DNA of 64,000 nucleotides, from the NCBI GenBank assembly GCA_023375675.1, contig JALQBC010000019.1, positions 434,001 through 498,000 on the forward strand, in the 5' to 3' direction. This stretch comes from Cytospora piceicola. Its lineage: Eukaryota > Ascomycota > Sordariomycetes > Diaporthales > Cytosporaceae. The first letter of the stretch is position 1, and every line of letters begins with the position of its first letter. The notes beneath the pieces were generated by a model. The model was given only the letters and a program-made list of their open reading frames with translations. It was not told the origin of the DNA and ran no database searches. Below are positions 12,255 to 24,200 of the stretch, piece after piece. The position numbers were made by a program, and so were the translations under genes.

Positions 12255-12736
12255 GGGGGGGAGAGGCACACAAAGACAGAGGCGGAAAGTGATGCCCTTT
12301 CTCTACTGTTGGCTGCTGGGTCGCTTGGTGGGAAGTGTTGATGGAAATGGTGGAGTAGGGCGGGCATGGGCACCTGGGCAGGTCCAAGCTGGAGAATAAT
12401 GTATGTAAGGAAAAAGAATGAGACTGGCCCAGGCTACCTACCTAAACCCGTACCTACTGTACCTTTAGTTGTACTTAGTGTACCTAGTGTACCTTCTGGA
12501 CCGCACGTATGTAAAGTAACCTTACGCGGGGAGGCGAACACCGGCAAGATACTAGTAGCTGGTACGGACTACACACCGGGGCAGTACCGGGGTACCCAGG
12601 GTACCGCCTGGAAATACCCTACGGTACTTGATACACGCCCGTTTTGGGGGAGGAACGGCCAGCGGGCACCTGAGCACCTGAGCACCTGGGCAGCGGGCAG
12701 TGGGCAGTAGACTGTGGGCACAACCTTGAGAGGTAC

Positions 12737-12777
12737 TACCTAAATACTTACCTACCTACCTACTAAGTATTTAGGTA
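12737..12777. repeat. Perfect 14-bp inverted repeat with 13-nt loop
   Basis: The left arm TACCTAAATACTTA (12737-12750) is exactly complementary to the right arm TAAGTATTTAGGTA (12764-12777). The loop is three CCTA-type units. The right arm overlaps the first two bases of a TACCTAGGTA palindrome at 12776-12785. It would form a stable hairpin, but no terminator or gene end lies next to it. Confidence 0.9.
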
Positions 12778-15195
12778 CCTAGGTAGACTCCAGCTGGGAG
12801 ACAGCGAACAGCGACGAGGCGGCAGCGACGGCGGCAGCGGATGCTTCAGTGGCCATTTCCAATCCTTCTCTTCCCTTTCCCTCCCTTTCCTCTCGTTTCC
12901 TTTCCAATCCTTTGATAGCCGCCGGTGTCTTAACAGCTCGGCACCACAACTGGCTGGGGTTGGCCAAGTTAAGACGGTGCAGATCTGTTAGGGTTCCTAT
13001 GTAATGGCTGCACTGACACTGGCAGACTGCAGTTCGATGCCCAGGTGGTAGGTGTTCTTGAGGCCCCCCCCCCTGTAGCCCCCGCCTAGTACAGTATGTA
13101 CTATACAAGGCCCTCTTGAAGTAACAGCCCACCTCACCTCACCTCATCACCTCACATCATTTAATACTGTACATCTCCCCAAGCTCAAGCACAGGCTCGA
13201 CGATGTAATAGTAACCACCAAGCACAAAGTGAAAGCTGCATTGATCCCAGACCCCTGGATTTATAGTGTAAGGATATCAATCATGCTCCTGGCCATTGAT
13301 ATGAGCCTGCTACTGGCGGTGGAACATATCCTTCTATTATTTGCAGGGTGCGTACTTCTTCTCCCTGTGCAATGCGTCATCCTCCCAGTTCATCCTAATA
13401 TCAGCTTGATGAAGCACATGCTGAAGATGGACTCACATGACTGACATGGCTGGCTGGCCGGCTTGGGAAGTTGTTCATCCTCACCCATCTCCTGAAACCC
13501 GATACCGGTACATACATACTGACAACAATAGCAACAGCAATACCTAACCACAATACAACCACCATAGCCACTACAACCACATGGTGGCCGGGGAGAGCTC
13601 AGATTCTTCCATGATCAACATGGTATTGGATGGTAGTGACAAGAGGCCCACGTTGCCCAGGGATCAATCAAGTTAGGCGAGCTGTTCCGTTTGATGAGGT
13701 CCAGTCCAGTCCACGAGGTTTCCAGCCGGCCAAGCTGTCTGGGCCAGGTTTGGGGGAAATATTCGAAATTGGCCCTTTCGAATCTCATTATGGGCCGTGG
13801 GTATTTGGACATTTCCCATCGTCCTGCTCGAGATGATGTGCAGGCCAGGCCAGGCCGGCCCGGGCAGAGCTCGCTTGAGGGTTCGAGAAGGCTTCTCGAA
13901 ATTAGGACGGGCTGTCAGGCTGTGAACGGGCTGGATGGGCTGCAAGCGATCTGCAAAGACAAAATAAAGGCCGTCCTGCCGTTGAAGCCCAAAACGCCGA
14001 GAAGGTCGACGAGCCCTGCGAGCTTGGTGAACCGCGTGAATCGTTCCCGAGGTCGTCACATCAAAAGGGGGCATCGTGTGTGAGTATCACAGTATGTGGT
14101 ACTGTATCTATAGGTGCCTTCCCTGCCTTCTTCCTCATCATCTGGCCGAGTCAAGCAAGCTCTGTACAGTGTGGATACGCCCCACAACGGACGCCCGCAA
14201 CGCACGGATCAATCATGGCGGGGGCTACCGGGAGCTGGGTCCAATCATGCAGGGGCAGGGATTAAATATAGTATGTAAATACCAAGGGACCTAACCGTAT
14301 TTGACTACTGTGACACAGTACTGCATACAATTTCTTTTTCTCTACTTATAGTAGGTACCTAGGTATCTATCTCTCTATCCCCCTCTCTTTGGCCGCCTAA
14401 GCATTGATGGATCAAGGTGTGTGTAATAAAAAGAAAACTCTGGTCAAGATCCTCAAGATCCAATTCCAATGTACATCTTTGATGCTACCTACCTACCTGG
14501 GTACCACCATTTCTAAGTCCTTCCATTGCACAGGAAACCAATCTGGCAGAAGCGGGCCAAAGAGGAAAGAAGGGAAGGGGCGCGGACACTACCTAGGTAT
14601 GTATAGTGTACCTGGGTAAGTACATAGGTCAAGGCAGGCACGGACCACCTTCCCACGTGGCAATGGGATGGGGAGGGGTTTTTCGATTCCCTACTCATAT
14701 TTACTACCAACCTTGGAAGGTATGTCTATGTACTTACCGCGATGCTCATTAATGACCTGCCCTCATACGGCAAAGCAAGACATCATCCCTCATTGCTTGA
14801 GCCAGCCTTGTCGACGGGGACTCGATCACGAACATAGATCTTATCATGTTTTGCGATCCTCGAAAACCCCCGGCAAGATAAGGCGGAAGCTTCTTCAACG
14901 TTTCTCGGCCCGGGCAAACCAGTTCATCTACCTTGACGATCGCTTCGTCTTTCTCCACCATCTTGCATACACTCGCAGCTTTGATCGAACACCTCTGACT
15001 CTGACACCCTCCTCTTCTCCCTAGCAACAACTCCCTCGCAAATAGTAGGGAACGATCTTGCGCGGGCTTCCAATCTGACAGATCATCACAGACGTCGGCG
15101 ACCCGAGACGAGAAACAAACACGCCAACGCTAGTCCTTCTCATCACAGGGCAGAAAAAGCCCATCGGTGCGGGCGTGCTTTTCGAGACATGATAT

Positions 15196-15415
15196 ATGAG
15201 AGATGGCTACGTGAGTCTTCTGGCCGCACGATCTGACACAGCCATGCTGCAATTATCAGGTGATTCCGAACCAGCAAAGCAGCTTCACTCCCCAAGCCAA
15301 CAGTAGCGACAATATACATTTTCGCCCAATATCAAGTTTTGCTGTCTTGGCCCTCAGCCCCGGTCCTGGTCCTGGTCCAAGCCCTGGCCACCTCGAGCCC
15401 TGTCAAGGCTTTTGA
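15196..15415 (+). CDS. Candidate small two-exon gene, unknown
   Basis: Tentative. An ATG at 15196 opens five codons up to a GTGAGT donor at 15211. A 49-nt intron with CTGAC box and TTATCAG acceptor (ends 15259) then joins, in phase 0, to a frame reading VIPNQQSSFTPQANSSDN and onward to TGA at 15413. That makes 56 residues, including a (PG)n stretch. The composition (Q/S/N-rich, then Pro-Gly) resembles a real protein N terminus. The product may continue by further splicing rather than stop there. I do not recognise the family. The alternative is a chance frame next to a chance splice pair. Confidence 0.25.
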
Positions 15416-16671
15416 CCTTTATGCACAGCCTCGCTGTCTGGTACGGAGGCCAGGGAGGTTGCATCAATTATCCTAGCACCCACACAGGAGGACAATCACG
15501 TGGGGACACCCTCGTCAAACCGAAGGGGAATTAGGAGAAGATGATGTGGGAAACAGGAACATGGTACCGCCATGTCGAAACATCAAACCGCTTGTCACAT
15601 TCCCCCTCCCCATGTCGCTCTTTGGCTGGATTGATCATCATGGCCAGGTCATTCGAGAAGTCTCGACACAGCCAACCGACATACGTCTTGCCAAAAGACT
15701 CCCGGCCCGGAAAGTCATCGCTCTCCAACGCTTTTGGGTTGGCATGCTGGGCCGAAGAAAACACTTGGGGATCTTTCGGTTCTTGCCACTGTGGTTTTCA
15801 TGATGACTTTAGGCTGATGAAATTGGATATCTTTCTCCTTCCTCTCAATCGACAGCAGACCCAGTCGAGTGTCACAACACAATCACCTCCTCTACAGTGC
15901 CTTGACAAGCAGTTGACAAGCCGAGAGCTAAGGATGTTGCGGTACCTGCAGCCATCCCAGCCCGCCTCTCCTTAATAGACGGGCTTTATTTCGTCGTCGG
16001 CCTTTGAAGACCACCTCTGGGTCTCGGCCGGATCGACCTCGAGGATCTCGGAGCTGGCCGCCGGCTTTCATCAATGCCTGTCTGACTCGCTGGAGGCTTC
16101 TCACGGTTGCTTGCTTCTTGTCGCTGTCCCGCCGGTCACTGCCGTATTCCCCACTGTACAGAAGGTTGCTTGCTGGGTGCCTGCGTCTTGCCGGTGACTC
16201 GATAACTCGGTTCCTTCCCTCCCTTACTATATCGCAAACACACCGTGAGAGCGATGGTGACAACGATTGACATGGGGTCAGTCGCCGGAGTACCGAATGC
16301 AAGAGTGTGGGGGTTTTCTTGGGTTTGGACATCAGAGGCCCTGAGGGGAGCTGTTGCAAATCCCTCTACAGGTCACCCCACGTCTCAGGAGTCCCCTGCA
16401 TGCTCAGTCATATCTCACCTTCTCAACGGAGAATTTTTTTTCTTCTGGTTTTTTTTTTTCCTCCTCCCTTTTGAATTCACAAACTTTTCATGCCGATGCG
16501 GCCATCCATCGAGGTCTCACTCGCGCACGAGTGCCGAAGCACGAGACCCAGACCGGGCATCGCAGATCTGTGGGACGGGGTAGCACCTTATTGACTCATG
16601 CTGCAAGATATGGGGTCTTGGAGTGACGGCAAGTCGACAATGTGCCGTGACCTCGAATAGTATGATGCCTT

Positions 16672-16980
16672 TCAGTCTTTCACCAAGCACTCGTGGATTC
16701 TGTCAGGCGTGTTGGGTGCCTGAGTGTTGACCAAGCGGTCCACGCAGCAACGGGGGATCATCATTGCCATTTTGAGCTGCTGCATCAGTGCTTTTGTTGC
16801 TTCCCCTCTGATGATCCTATACCCAAAGCTTTTCGAGGCATTAACGCATGCCTTACTGTCGAGCCTCGGCGCCTCATGCATGTACCACCTGACGCCGGCG
16901 TCGCAGCAATCGCTGTTGCAAATCTGGAAGACGGACTGCCGGATCGAGGGGTCTTGGATACAATCCCCCACAGATGCCAT
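16672..16980 (-). CDS. Candidate Cys-rich 102-residue ORF, unknown
   Basis: Tentative. An ATG-started frame of 102 codons on the minus strand contains nine cysteines, including a CNSDCC cluster near residues 21-26, an RCC pair near 79-81 and a Cys close to the end. The first half uses mainly G or C at third positions, as real genes here do. No signal peptide is visible, so if it is a secreted Cys-rich protein an upstream exon would be needed. A 155-codon frame without ATG overlaps on the plus strand, so either or neither may be real. I do not recognise a family. Confidence 0.25.
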   Translation of the reverse strand: MASVGDCIQDPSIRQSVFQICNSDCCDAGVRWYMHEAPRLDSKACVNASKSFGYRIIRGEATKALMQQLKMAMMIPRCCVDRLVNTQAPNTPDRIHECLVKD

Positions 16981-17970
16981 GGGGGCTGTGCACCAACCAA
17001 TGGAGGGATCAAAAGCCTCACAACCGCGTCAAGCCGACACAATGCCGTCCTGCCAGAAGCAGCAGTAGGTGACAGTAGCTGTGGGCCTATTCAAAGGCTT
17101 CTGAAAATCTCCTATCTCGAGAAAAAGAAACTAGCCCTGAGTGAGTGTCAAAGATAGCGACATTTGTGTGTTGCGCTCTCCATGTGATAGTGCTTTACTG
17201 ATATCTGATGGTAATGGGGGGTATATGGTGACGCGCGGCTGAGATCTCAGCCCGGTGAATCTTCATCATGAACACCAACCGCCAGCATCGTGAGATCATC
17301 TATTGATGCATATATTATGAGGTATCATTTCCCGAGGGCTCCGGATCCTGACCATCCTCTGAGCTTGGAGATGGTGCCAAGGATGAACTGGGCAGGCAAG
17401 CGGAGACAAAGCTGCCTAATTGTGCGTTTGTCCGTTGTCCGCCAGAATGAAGCAAGACCTGGCGAAAAAACAAAGGGCAGCAACGTATCCTTTCTTCCTT
17501 TTTCGCTTGCGCGGTCGCATAGAAGAGCTGAGAAATTGGGCGGCAACCCCAGCCAGGCGGGTATGGCCCACATAAGGAGTCATCTGTACACTAAATGGCC
17601 GATATATTGCGCTATTAGACTGTCCAGTCAGTCAAAACACCAAGCAATGGGATCCTGATCGTGCGATGATCTCCTCTTGCCTGCCTAAAACCCGCAAGAT
17701 GGTGAACATCATCGTGTGAGCCAGGGGAGCTGATTGCAATACGGGCGAGCTTTCTTCTGTGGCAACTCGCTTGCCTCACATGCAGTCGGGGATGTATTTT
17801 GTTTGCGTATGCCATCTTTTGTAACCACGGATTTACAGAATAGGCAACTCATACAGCAAGTCATCTAACAGGAGTGCCCGTTCAGCCAGCGCAAGCCCCC
17901 TCTAGGCTCGCTCCGTATTCACTGAGGAGGAAACGCACAGCCTCAATCAGACTCGCCGCGAATCTCTCTC

Positions 17971-18783
17971 TCACAAGCTTTTGAGCGCCCTGGCGACTCC
18001 AACCAAGCCGTCCTCGTCCAGACCGATCCAAAGGTCAACCCACTCCTTCGCGGCCTTGTAGCGCTCATCATCCACGGCCCAGTCCTCCTCTCCCTCCCTC
18101 TCCACATAGATGGTCCTCAGCCCCAACCCCCTCGCCGCCTCCAAGTCGTTCAGGTGCGCCGCCACCATGGCCACCTCCCCCGGCGTGCACCCGAGCATCT
18201 CGGCCGCGCCGAGGTACACCTTCGGGTCCGGCTTGTAGACCCCAAAGTCCTCGGCCGAGATGAGCCGCGAGAAGCCCAGCCCGCCGGACCGGTCCAGGTC
18301 CGCCAGCAGGGACCGGTTCCCGTTGGACAGCGTCGCGGTCACCAGGCCCAGGCCCCCCTCGCCCCCGCCCCCGGCCCCGAGCTGGCGCAGCCCCGGGGCC
18401 GAGTCGGGCCACGGCCGCAGGCGGTGCCACACGAGGCTCAGCCGCCCGACCTCCTCGGCGGCGGCGGGGTCGCCGGCGGGGTAGAGCGCCGCGAGCCGCG
18501 GCCGCTCCTTCCCCCCGAGCAGGGCGGCCAGGCTGTCGCGGTGGTGCGCGTCGATGTCCTTCCAGGGGGTCTCGCCGGCCCGGAAGCCGCGGGTGAAGCG
18601 CTTGTACGAGTCGCGCCACTCCTGCGCGAGGCCGGCGTAGTCGTCGTCCGTGAGGAGGCCGGGCCCGGACCTGGAGGTGATGGATTCCTTGAGGGCGGAC
18701 TCGACCGACTCGCGCCAGTTGACCACCGTGCCGAAGACGTCGAACGTGAGGGCCTTGATGCCCCGGAGGGCTTCGACGGGCAT
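17971..18783 (-). CDS. HAD-superfamily hydrolase, type II haloacid dehalogenase-like
   Basis: A single uninterrupted frame of 270 residues. Motif I FDVFGT carries the nucleophile D15. Motif II TLSNGN has S153 and N154. Motif III is K184 in YKPDPKVY, and the last motif is VAAHLND, with N212 and D213. The spacing and the DVFGT and YKPDP signatures match L-2-haloacid dehalogenases, which hydrolyse 2-haloacids through an Asp ester. Many fungal members have unknown substrates, so phosphatase or other hydrolase activity is possible. There is no targeting signal, so it is probably cytosolic. A Gly-rich insert at about 137-144 (before motif II) is unusual and sits in an extremely GC-rich patch. It is divergent from the membrane-protein gene at 19487. 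The ATG at 18783 leaves nine conserved-looking residues before motif I, a normal start. Confidence 0.9.
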   Translation of the reverse strand: MPVEALRGIKALTFDVFGTVVNWRESVESALKESITSRSGPGLLTDDDYAGLAQEWRDSYKRFTRGFRAGETPWKDIDAHHRDSLAALLGGKERPRLAALYPAGDPAAAEEVGRLSLVWHRLRPWPDSAPGLRQLGAGGGGEGGLGLVTATLSNGNRSLLADLDRSGGLGFSRLISAEDFGVYKPDPKVYLGAAEMLGCTPGEVAMVAAHLNDLEAARGLGLRTIYVEREGEEDWAVDDERYKAAKEWVDLWIGLDEDGLVGVARALKSL

Positions 18784-19486
18784 GGTGGGCTGGAGTAGTC
18801 GGGGGCTTGAAACACGAAGAGCTGGAGATAGTGATGATCTAAAGCAAGACGTATTGATCAGGGTTCGAGTACAGGTAGCAACTCGTCGTTGACAGTATCA
18901 AGCTGTCAGTACCTAGGTATGTCTGACTGACGGGACTTATATCCAAAAGGGGCTAGATGGGAACAGCACACACATGGCAATGCTCGGCACGGCACGGCAC
19001 GGCACCGGGGATCTTCACGCAAGCAGCAACTCCGAAGCCTGACGTCAAACCTGCTTGGACGCTTTCCCTAAAACCTACCTAGGTACCCCGGGGCCTGGGT
19101 CGAAGGAGGGGGCTAGTAACGCGTCAATAACCTTGAATTTGAGCGCCTGGCCTGGCCTGCTTGGAAAACGTCGTTGACGGGAGCGTCATCATCATCGTTA
19201 CCTGGTATCTAGAGCGGGATGAACGTGATGAACGTGATGCAATAGCATTGGTTTACTGGGTGCTATCTTTTTCATTGTTCTTTCACGCATGAAACCGGCG
19301 TTGAGCAGCGTAATCAAGTAGACCACTTCTGCCCTCCTCATTTGTTTGTTTCCCATCAATTGTCACGTTCACGTTTACCGGACTGCCACCGTCTTGGCCA
19401 TCAAGCCAAGCACCGACTCCGTTCGCCCGATCGCTATCCACCCCGTTTCATCCTACCCAATAATTTATCGGAATCTCGTACACAGT
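18784..19486. promoter_or_regulatory. Divergent intergenic region between HAD hydrolase and membrane protein
   Basis: About 700 bases between two divergent starts, so it should hold both promoters. It contains two copies of the palindrome TACCTAGGTA (18910 and 19076) and a short GGCAC tandem run (about 18986-19004). No TATA box is convincing. Confidence 0.5.
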
Positions 19487-21225
19487 ATGACCGACCGGAA
19501 CACGGACCACTTCCGGGGGCGGCACTACACCGCGGACCACATCTCGGGCCCCATCGCCTTCCTCAACCCCACCACACGCCTGCTCCCCCTCCAAGAGGCC
19601 AAGCCCAGCCCACCCAGAGGAGGCCCGACCAGGCCTCAAGGCGCAGGAGACAGCGGCGGCGAGGAGAAGGCCCCGGCGCCCGCGCCGGCGGGGAAGCAGC
19701 ACCGCCCGGGCGCGTACCACATCTGGCGGTCGCGCGACAACCGCAAGGGCAGACACGCCCTCGCCCTGACGCCCTCGGCCGCGGCCGCCAGCGCCACCGC
19801 CGACGGCGGCCACCGGCCCACCAACACCCCGCGGGGCGCGCTCGCGGGCGTCGCGCGCATGCTCCTGCGCTGCCCCGTCTGGGACGTGTCGTACGACGTG
19901 GCCGCCGTCTTCACGGCGGGCTCCGTGGTGTGGGTGCTCAACGGGTTCTTTGTGCTGCTGCCGCTGGCGGACCCGGCGGGCGCGTGGGCGGGGGAGTCGG
20001 CGTGGGGGGGCGGGGTGACGGCCATGGTGGGCGCCACCGTCTTCGTGCTGGGCAGCGTGCTGCTGATGCTCGAGGCCGTCAACGAGAACCGCAGCGAGTG
20101 CTTCGGCTGGGCGCTGGAGGGGGCGCTGGGCCGCGGCGGAGGGGGTCTCGTGCCCAGGAGGGACCGGGATGGGTGCCGGCACCATCATCAGGAGAGGAGG
20201 TCTTTGCTGGCCGGGAAGGGTGCTGGTGATGTTTACGACGGTAGTGATGACGCGAAGGGCTACGTAGAAGGGGATGGCAAGGGGAGCGGGGGCGATAGCG
20301 AGGAGGGGGGCGCATCGAAGAGGAAGGGCAGGAGATGGACGTGGTGGCCTTCATGGTACGAGCTCCGGACACACTACTTCCGTGACATTGGCTTCCTGGC
20401 CTGTCTGGCGCAGATGGTTGGCGCTACCATCTTCTGGATCGCCGGATTCACTGGCTTGCCCCAGATACTAAGCGGGTTGACCGTTCCTGCTACGAACGGC
20501 GTTTACTGGCTACCTCAGGTGAGTTGCCCTCTTGCAGCTGGACCAAACACCCAAACTTCCCCCAATGGGCACAAACACTCTCATGCGAGCAATCTTGGCT
20601 CTCCGAGAGCTCTACAACCGGGGCTTCTATATTGACACAATGGATCAGGTCGTTGGCGGCGTAGGCTTCATCATCTCTGGCCTGCTCTTCATGTTAGAGA
20701 CGCAGCCAAACTGGTACACTCCCGCGCTCACGACCCTGGGCTGGCACATCGGCCTCTGGAACCTCATCGGGGCCATCGGCTTCACCTTGTGCGGCGCCCT
20801 GGGTTTCGCCAGCAGCAATGAGGCCTGTGAGACTGGCCTGACGTGGTCGACCTTCATCGGTTCGTGGGCTTTCCTGGTAAGTCCTTCGATGAATATTTCC
20901 ATCCCTTCTTCACTACCTCCCGCTTCTGGAAGGGGTCACGATTCGTTCCCTCGCTTGCGAGGGCTGCGAGAGCAGCTCGACGCGAGGCAGAGCTGCCTTC
21001 CAACACGGTCGGTCTGGTCATCAAAAGACCCTTGTAGTATTGGTGGCATGCTATGGATGACTTGACGAGCCACTCGATTCCCATTCGGGACATCGCCGCC
21101 GAACCGAGATATGAACTGACGGAACATGTCCTGAGCAGATTGGTTCGGTTATACAGTGGTACGAATCACTGGACAAGTATCCCGTGGCCGTCGGAAAGGT
21201 CACGGGGCTGAAGGAGAAGTCCTAA
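19487..21225 (+). CDS. Six-helix integral membrane protein of three two-helix repeats
   Basis: Three exons, 19487-20518, 20649-20876 and 21139-21225 (introns 130 and 262 nt, both phase 0), give 448 residues. After a hydrophilic N terminus (FLNPTTRLLP near 25) come six hydrophobic helices in three pairs. Pair 1 lies around AAVFTAGSVVWVLNGFF and GATVFVLGSVLLMLEA. Pair 2 lies around MVGATIFWIAGF and GVGFIISGLLFMLE. Pair 3 lies around LWNLIGAIGFTLCGALGF and FIGSWAFLIGSVIQWYE. A charged loop of about 100 residues separates pairs 1 and 2. The helix pairs resemble each other (G-x-F-x(2)-G-S-x-L-x-M-L-E), like YrhK-type units. The protein is a conserved fungal type of unknown function; the substrate and cellular membrane cannot be read. 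An in-frame ATG lies 47 codons upstream (19346). I prefer 19487 because the upstream part looks like leader sequence. Confidence 0.8.
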
Positions 21226-24200
21226 GAGCTTGCGAGAGAAGCGGAGGACTAGACGTGAACCGGATCTACCGGAGGACCAGGTGTGAACCGGACAAATTCG
21301 GATTATAATATATTTCCGAGCTTTGTTTCCATCAACGGCAAGGTAACCAAGGTCGGACTGTCTGGGATATCCTGTCAAGGCCGGAAGTACCCCGTTTATA
21401 GACCAATCTGATGGCTGCCGTCAACTGGTTGCCTCGGGACCTTACCAGCCATAAAGCTGTGCGATTGTGCAATGCAAACCTCGCCTATCACGGCGGGGTG
21501 ACGACGATTGCGCGGCCCAAGATAACGTGATTTCCAAGGGATGCGGGAAATGAGACCCCGACGCAAACGAGATATGATGGCTTGCGGGATGGGGTTCTGT
21601 GCCATCCGGGTCATGCATAGACGGATATATTTACGAATCGCGAGGCCAGTCTTTCGAAAACCCAAAAGCTCTGCTATGTCGGCACCTCAACCCTCTGGGA
21701 CGCCAACTATTCTCACATGGGTCTTGATCAGGATTGAGTTCTGACGGGCCTGCCCGCCAGAATCCTGTACATTTGACGAAGCTGCTGGGCTTGTGAGTCC
21801 AGATTCCGGGTGGGTTCCTATGTGGAGTGTACTTCTTGAAGACAGTAGATCGCCTCAAGGATTTCTCCAGAACCGAATACGCTTGATGGTCTGATTTCCT
21901 TCCAGGATACGGGAGTACCATCGTAGTGAGATGGGGCTTTCCGGGTGCACATTAACCACTCCACTGCCAAGGCCCCGTTCTCATGTGGTTGGCAATGAGA
22001 ATACTCGCCACGACCGGTTTGAGTATGCATAAATACAGAACATAACATGGGGTTATTCAATATACCAAAAGCCTTCCATCTATTTTTGATTTGGCTCCAT
22101 CACTCCATGTTCTCAAGTGATCGGCCGAGACTAAGAGAAGCCAGCCTCGCTGGGCTGCCGATCTGACAGCAAGCTACCCCAAGATATGCCTGGGCATGGC
22201 ACAAACTAACATTGGAAGATGATCATCGCATTACAAACGTCAACGTAGGTTCCCAACCTGGTTTGTTACTTGTGTAAGTTCGTAAGCCAAGACGGGGAGG
22301 CTTTGAGACAGTCCACACGTGCCACAAGCTCATGAATATCTTTCTGCATATGTTGAATCAGGTTTCCGCGATTATAACCTCGAGCGCCAGAGGCATTCCG
22401 TCGCATCTTCTTGGGTTTGAAAAACAGTTGACTTGAAAGCCCAGATCTCCGCGGCCAGGCTGCCAAGGTTCCAGGACCAGAGACACACAGACATCGCGGG
22501 GAACGCAAAGCCCATTTCCGGCCACACGGTCCAAGGAAGATCTAGACATCAGCGGGGCAGAGCCTGTGCACGCGCAAGTGATGAAGAATCAAGATGGTCA
22601 GGTTGGTGTTGGATTGATTATTGACATCGCCACCCACAGGAAAAGCCCTGAAGGACGATGCGGCCCCCTTTCTTTGAACTCAGACGCCGCGCCAGCCTTT
22701 TACTTACACAATACAGCCATGCATTCTTTATACACGATCAAAGTATCGGTAATATGCGAACGGCGCGTACGCGCCTCCTGAAATTCTGGACTTGATCCGG
22801 ACTTTCATTTACTCTGCTTGGCAGTTGGAGAATCTCGCGTGTCGGTGTCCCTAGTTGTGCAAGCGCGCTCTTCCGCCCCGCCAACCCAAACTGTTGGGTG
22901 CGTGGGGCGTGGACCCTTTTCTATATGATGGAACACTAGCCCAGGAACATAGGGGAGCTGTCTGGAGAACTTTTCGTGGACAGGATAGATACGGTCAACG
23001 CCGAAGGAGCAAAAATTTTATGCAATGGGTTGATGATGGAGATATAGACGGGAAATCGGGGTTTTAAAGTTCTTACCCTTCCGCTCCGTAACAAGTCTCA
23101 CTAGAGAAGACAGCCCATGCTCCACTTCCAACGTGCGCCCATTCGGTTCCTTCCCCGTGGCTGGAACTCTTCACGAGGTGCAGTGGGATACCTAGGCAGC
23201 TAGGTAGACCTTGTGTCTTGCTCTGACGGGCAAATGGCGCCGAGGTATAGTAGATAGACTGACAGGCAAGTAGGGTCAGCCGCCACCACGTTGTCTCAAG
23301 CCAATTTGAGCCATGTCTCGCCTTAAAACGCCCACGACTGTCAAGGCTTGGTCGATGGGTGGCAACCTGGCACCGTGATGATGGTTCTGTTCAATGCTGC
23401 CTCGTATCCTGTCAGATTCGGGGCGCCGTGAGACTTGACCGAAGGTGCGCGCTTGCGTGTGTCTTGATGGAGAATATTATCTGAAGGCCGTGCACAACCA
23501 GACTTCTGATTGTTGCCGCTGCTAGGGAATCAGTCGAGCAAAAGTAAGAAAATGGTAGGCTGTTCTTCTGGCACCTCTCAAGGCGTATTGGCAGCGCGTG
23601 GGTTTGCGGCAGCAATTATTCCTGAACGATTGTTGGTTCTGTCATGTTTGATTGAGATATTCCAGTAGGGACGGACGGTGTAACGGTGATAGGCCCTGGC
23701 AGTGAAACGGCCTCAACGACGGGAAAAAGTTGGGTCAACATTGGGTGCCCTGGCAGCTGCATAAATGTGTTGCGTTCAAGTTCGCTGCCCTCAGCGAGCC
23801 CCGGGCCGTATCCGGTTGGTTGTTGATTGTTATAATTGTTATGATTGTTATGATTGCAGGGTGTGACGATGCAATGTGCGGCGGAGTTGATGGCCAATTC
23901 CGATCATCAAATACCAGGTGGACTGAGGGCTCTCGGCCACAAGTGTGAATGAGGATGACCGATAAGCCAGATTTGTTGGCGATCGCTAAGGAAAGGGAAA
24001 TTAAACGGGCAGGTTTTGTCGAGTTACCCTATTCCCTATCGGCCTATCTCATCACAATGTCCAATGTCCACACCAAGGCTTTACGAACCGGTGGCACACT
24101 CACTGAGTGACTGGACTGGAGGGGACTGCAGATCAACTCCTGGGCAGGGTTGCATTCCGCGTTAACGCCATGCCGTCGTCTTGCAGGCCGCTTGAGCCAA

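Larger units (their letters stand above)
11480..17970. other. 6.5-kb region with no secure gene
   Basis: The first kilobase is RAS2 upstream sequence, with AATA/AATG runs near 12000-12060 and a GATGAG repeat. The rest has simple repeats, a strong inverted repeat at 12737 and several ACCTAGGTA motifs. Two weak coding candidates (15196-15415 and 16672-16980) are listed separately. Other open frames have no recognisable content. Confidence 0.55.

Noticed and set aside
19346..19486. Upstream 47-codon extension of the membrane protein
   Set aside because: In frame, but it reads like leader sequence and lacks the hydrophilic pattern of the rest. Kept only as an alternative start.
22266..22508. 80-codon minus-strand frame with a helical basic segment
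   Set aside because: The segment MRRNASGARGYNRGN and what follows looks protein-like, but I found no joining exon, start context or family. Left undecided rather than called.
23616..23897. 93-codon minus-strand Asn-rich frame
   Set aside because: The Asn run comes from an imperfect TTATGATTG repeat; no codon bias or homologue recognised.
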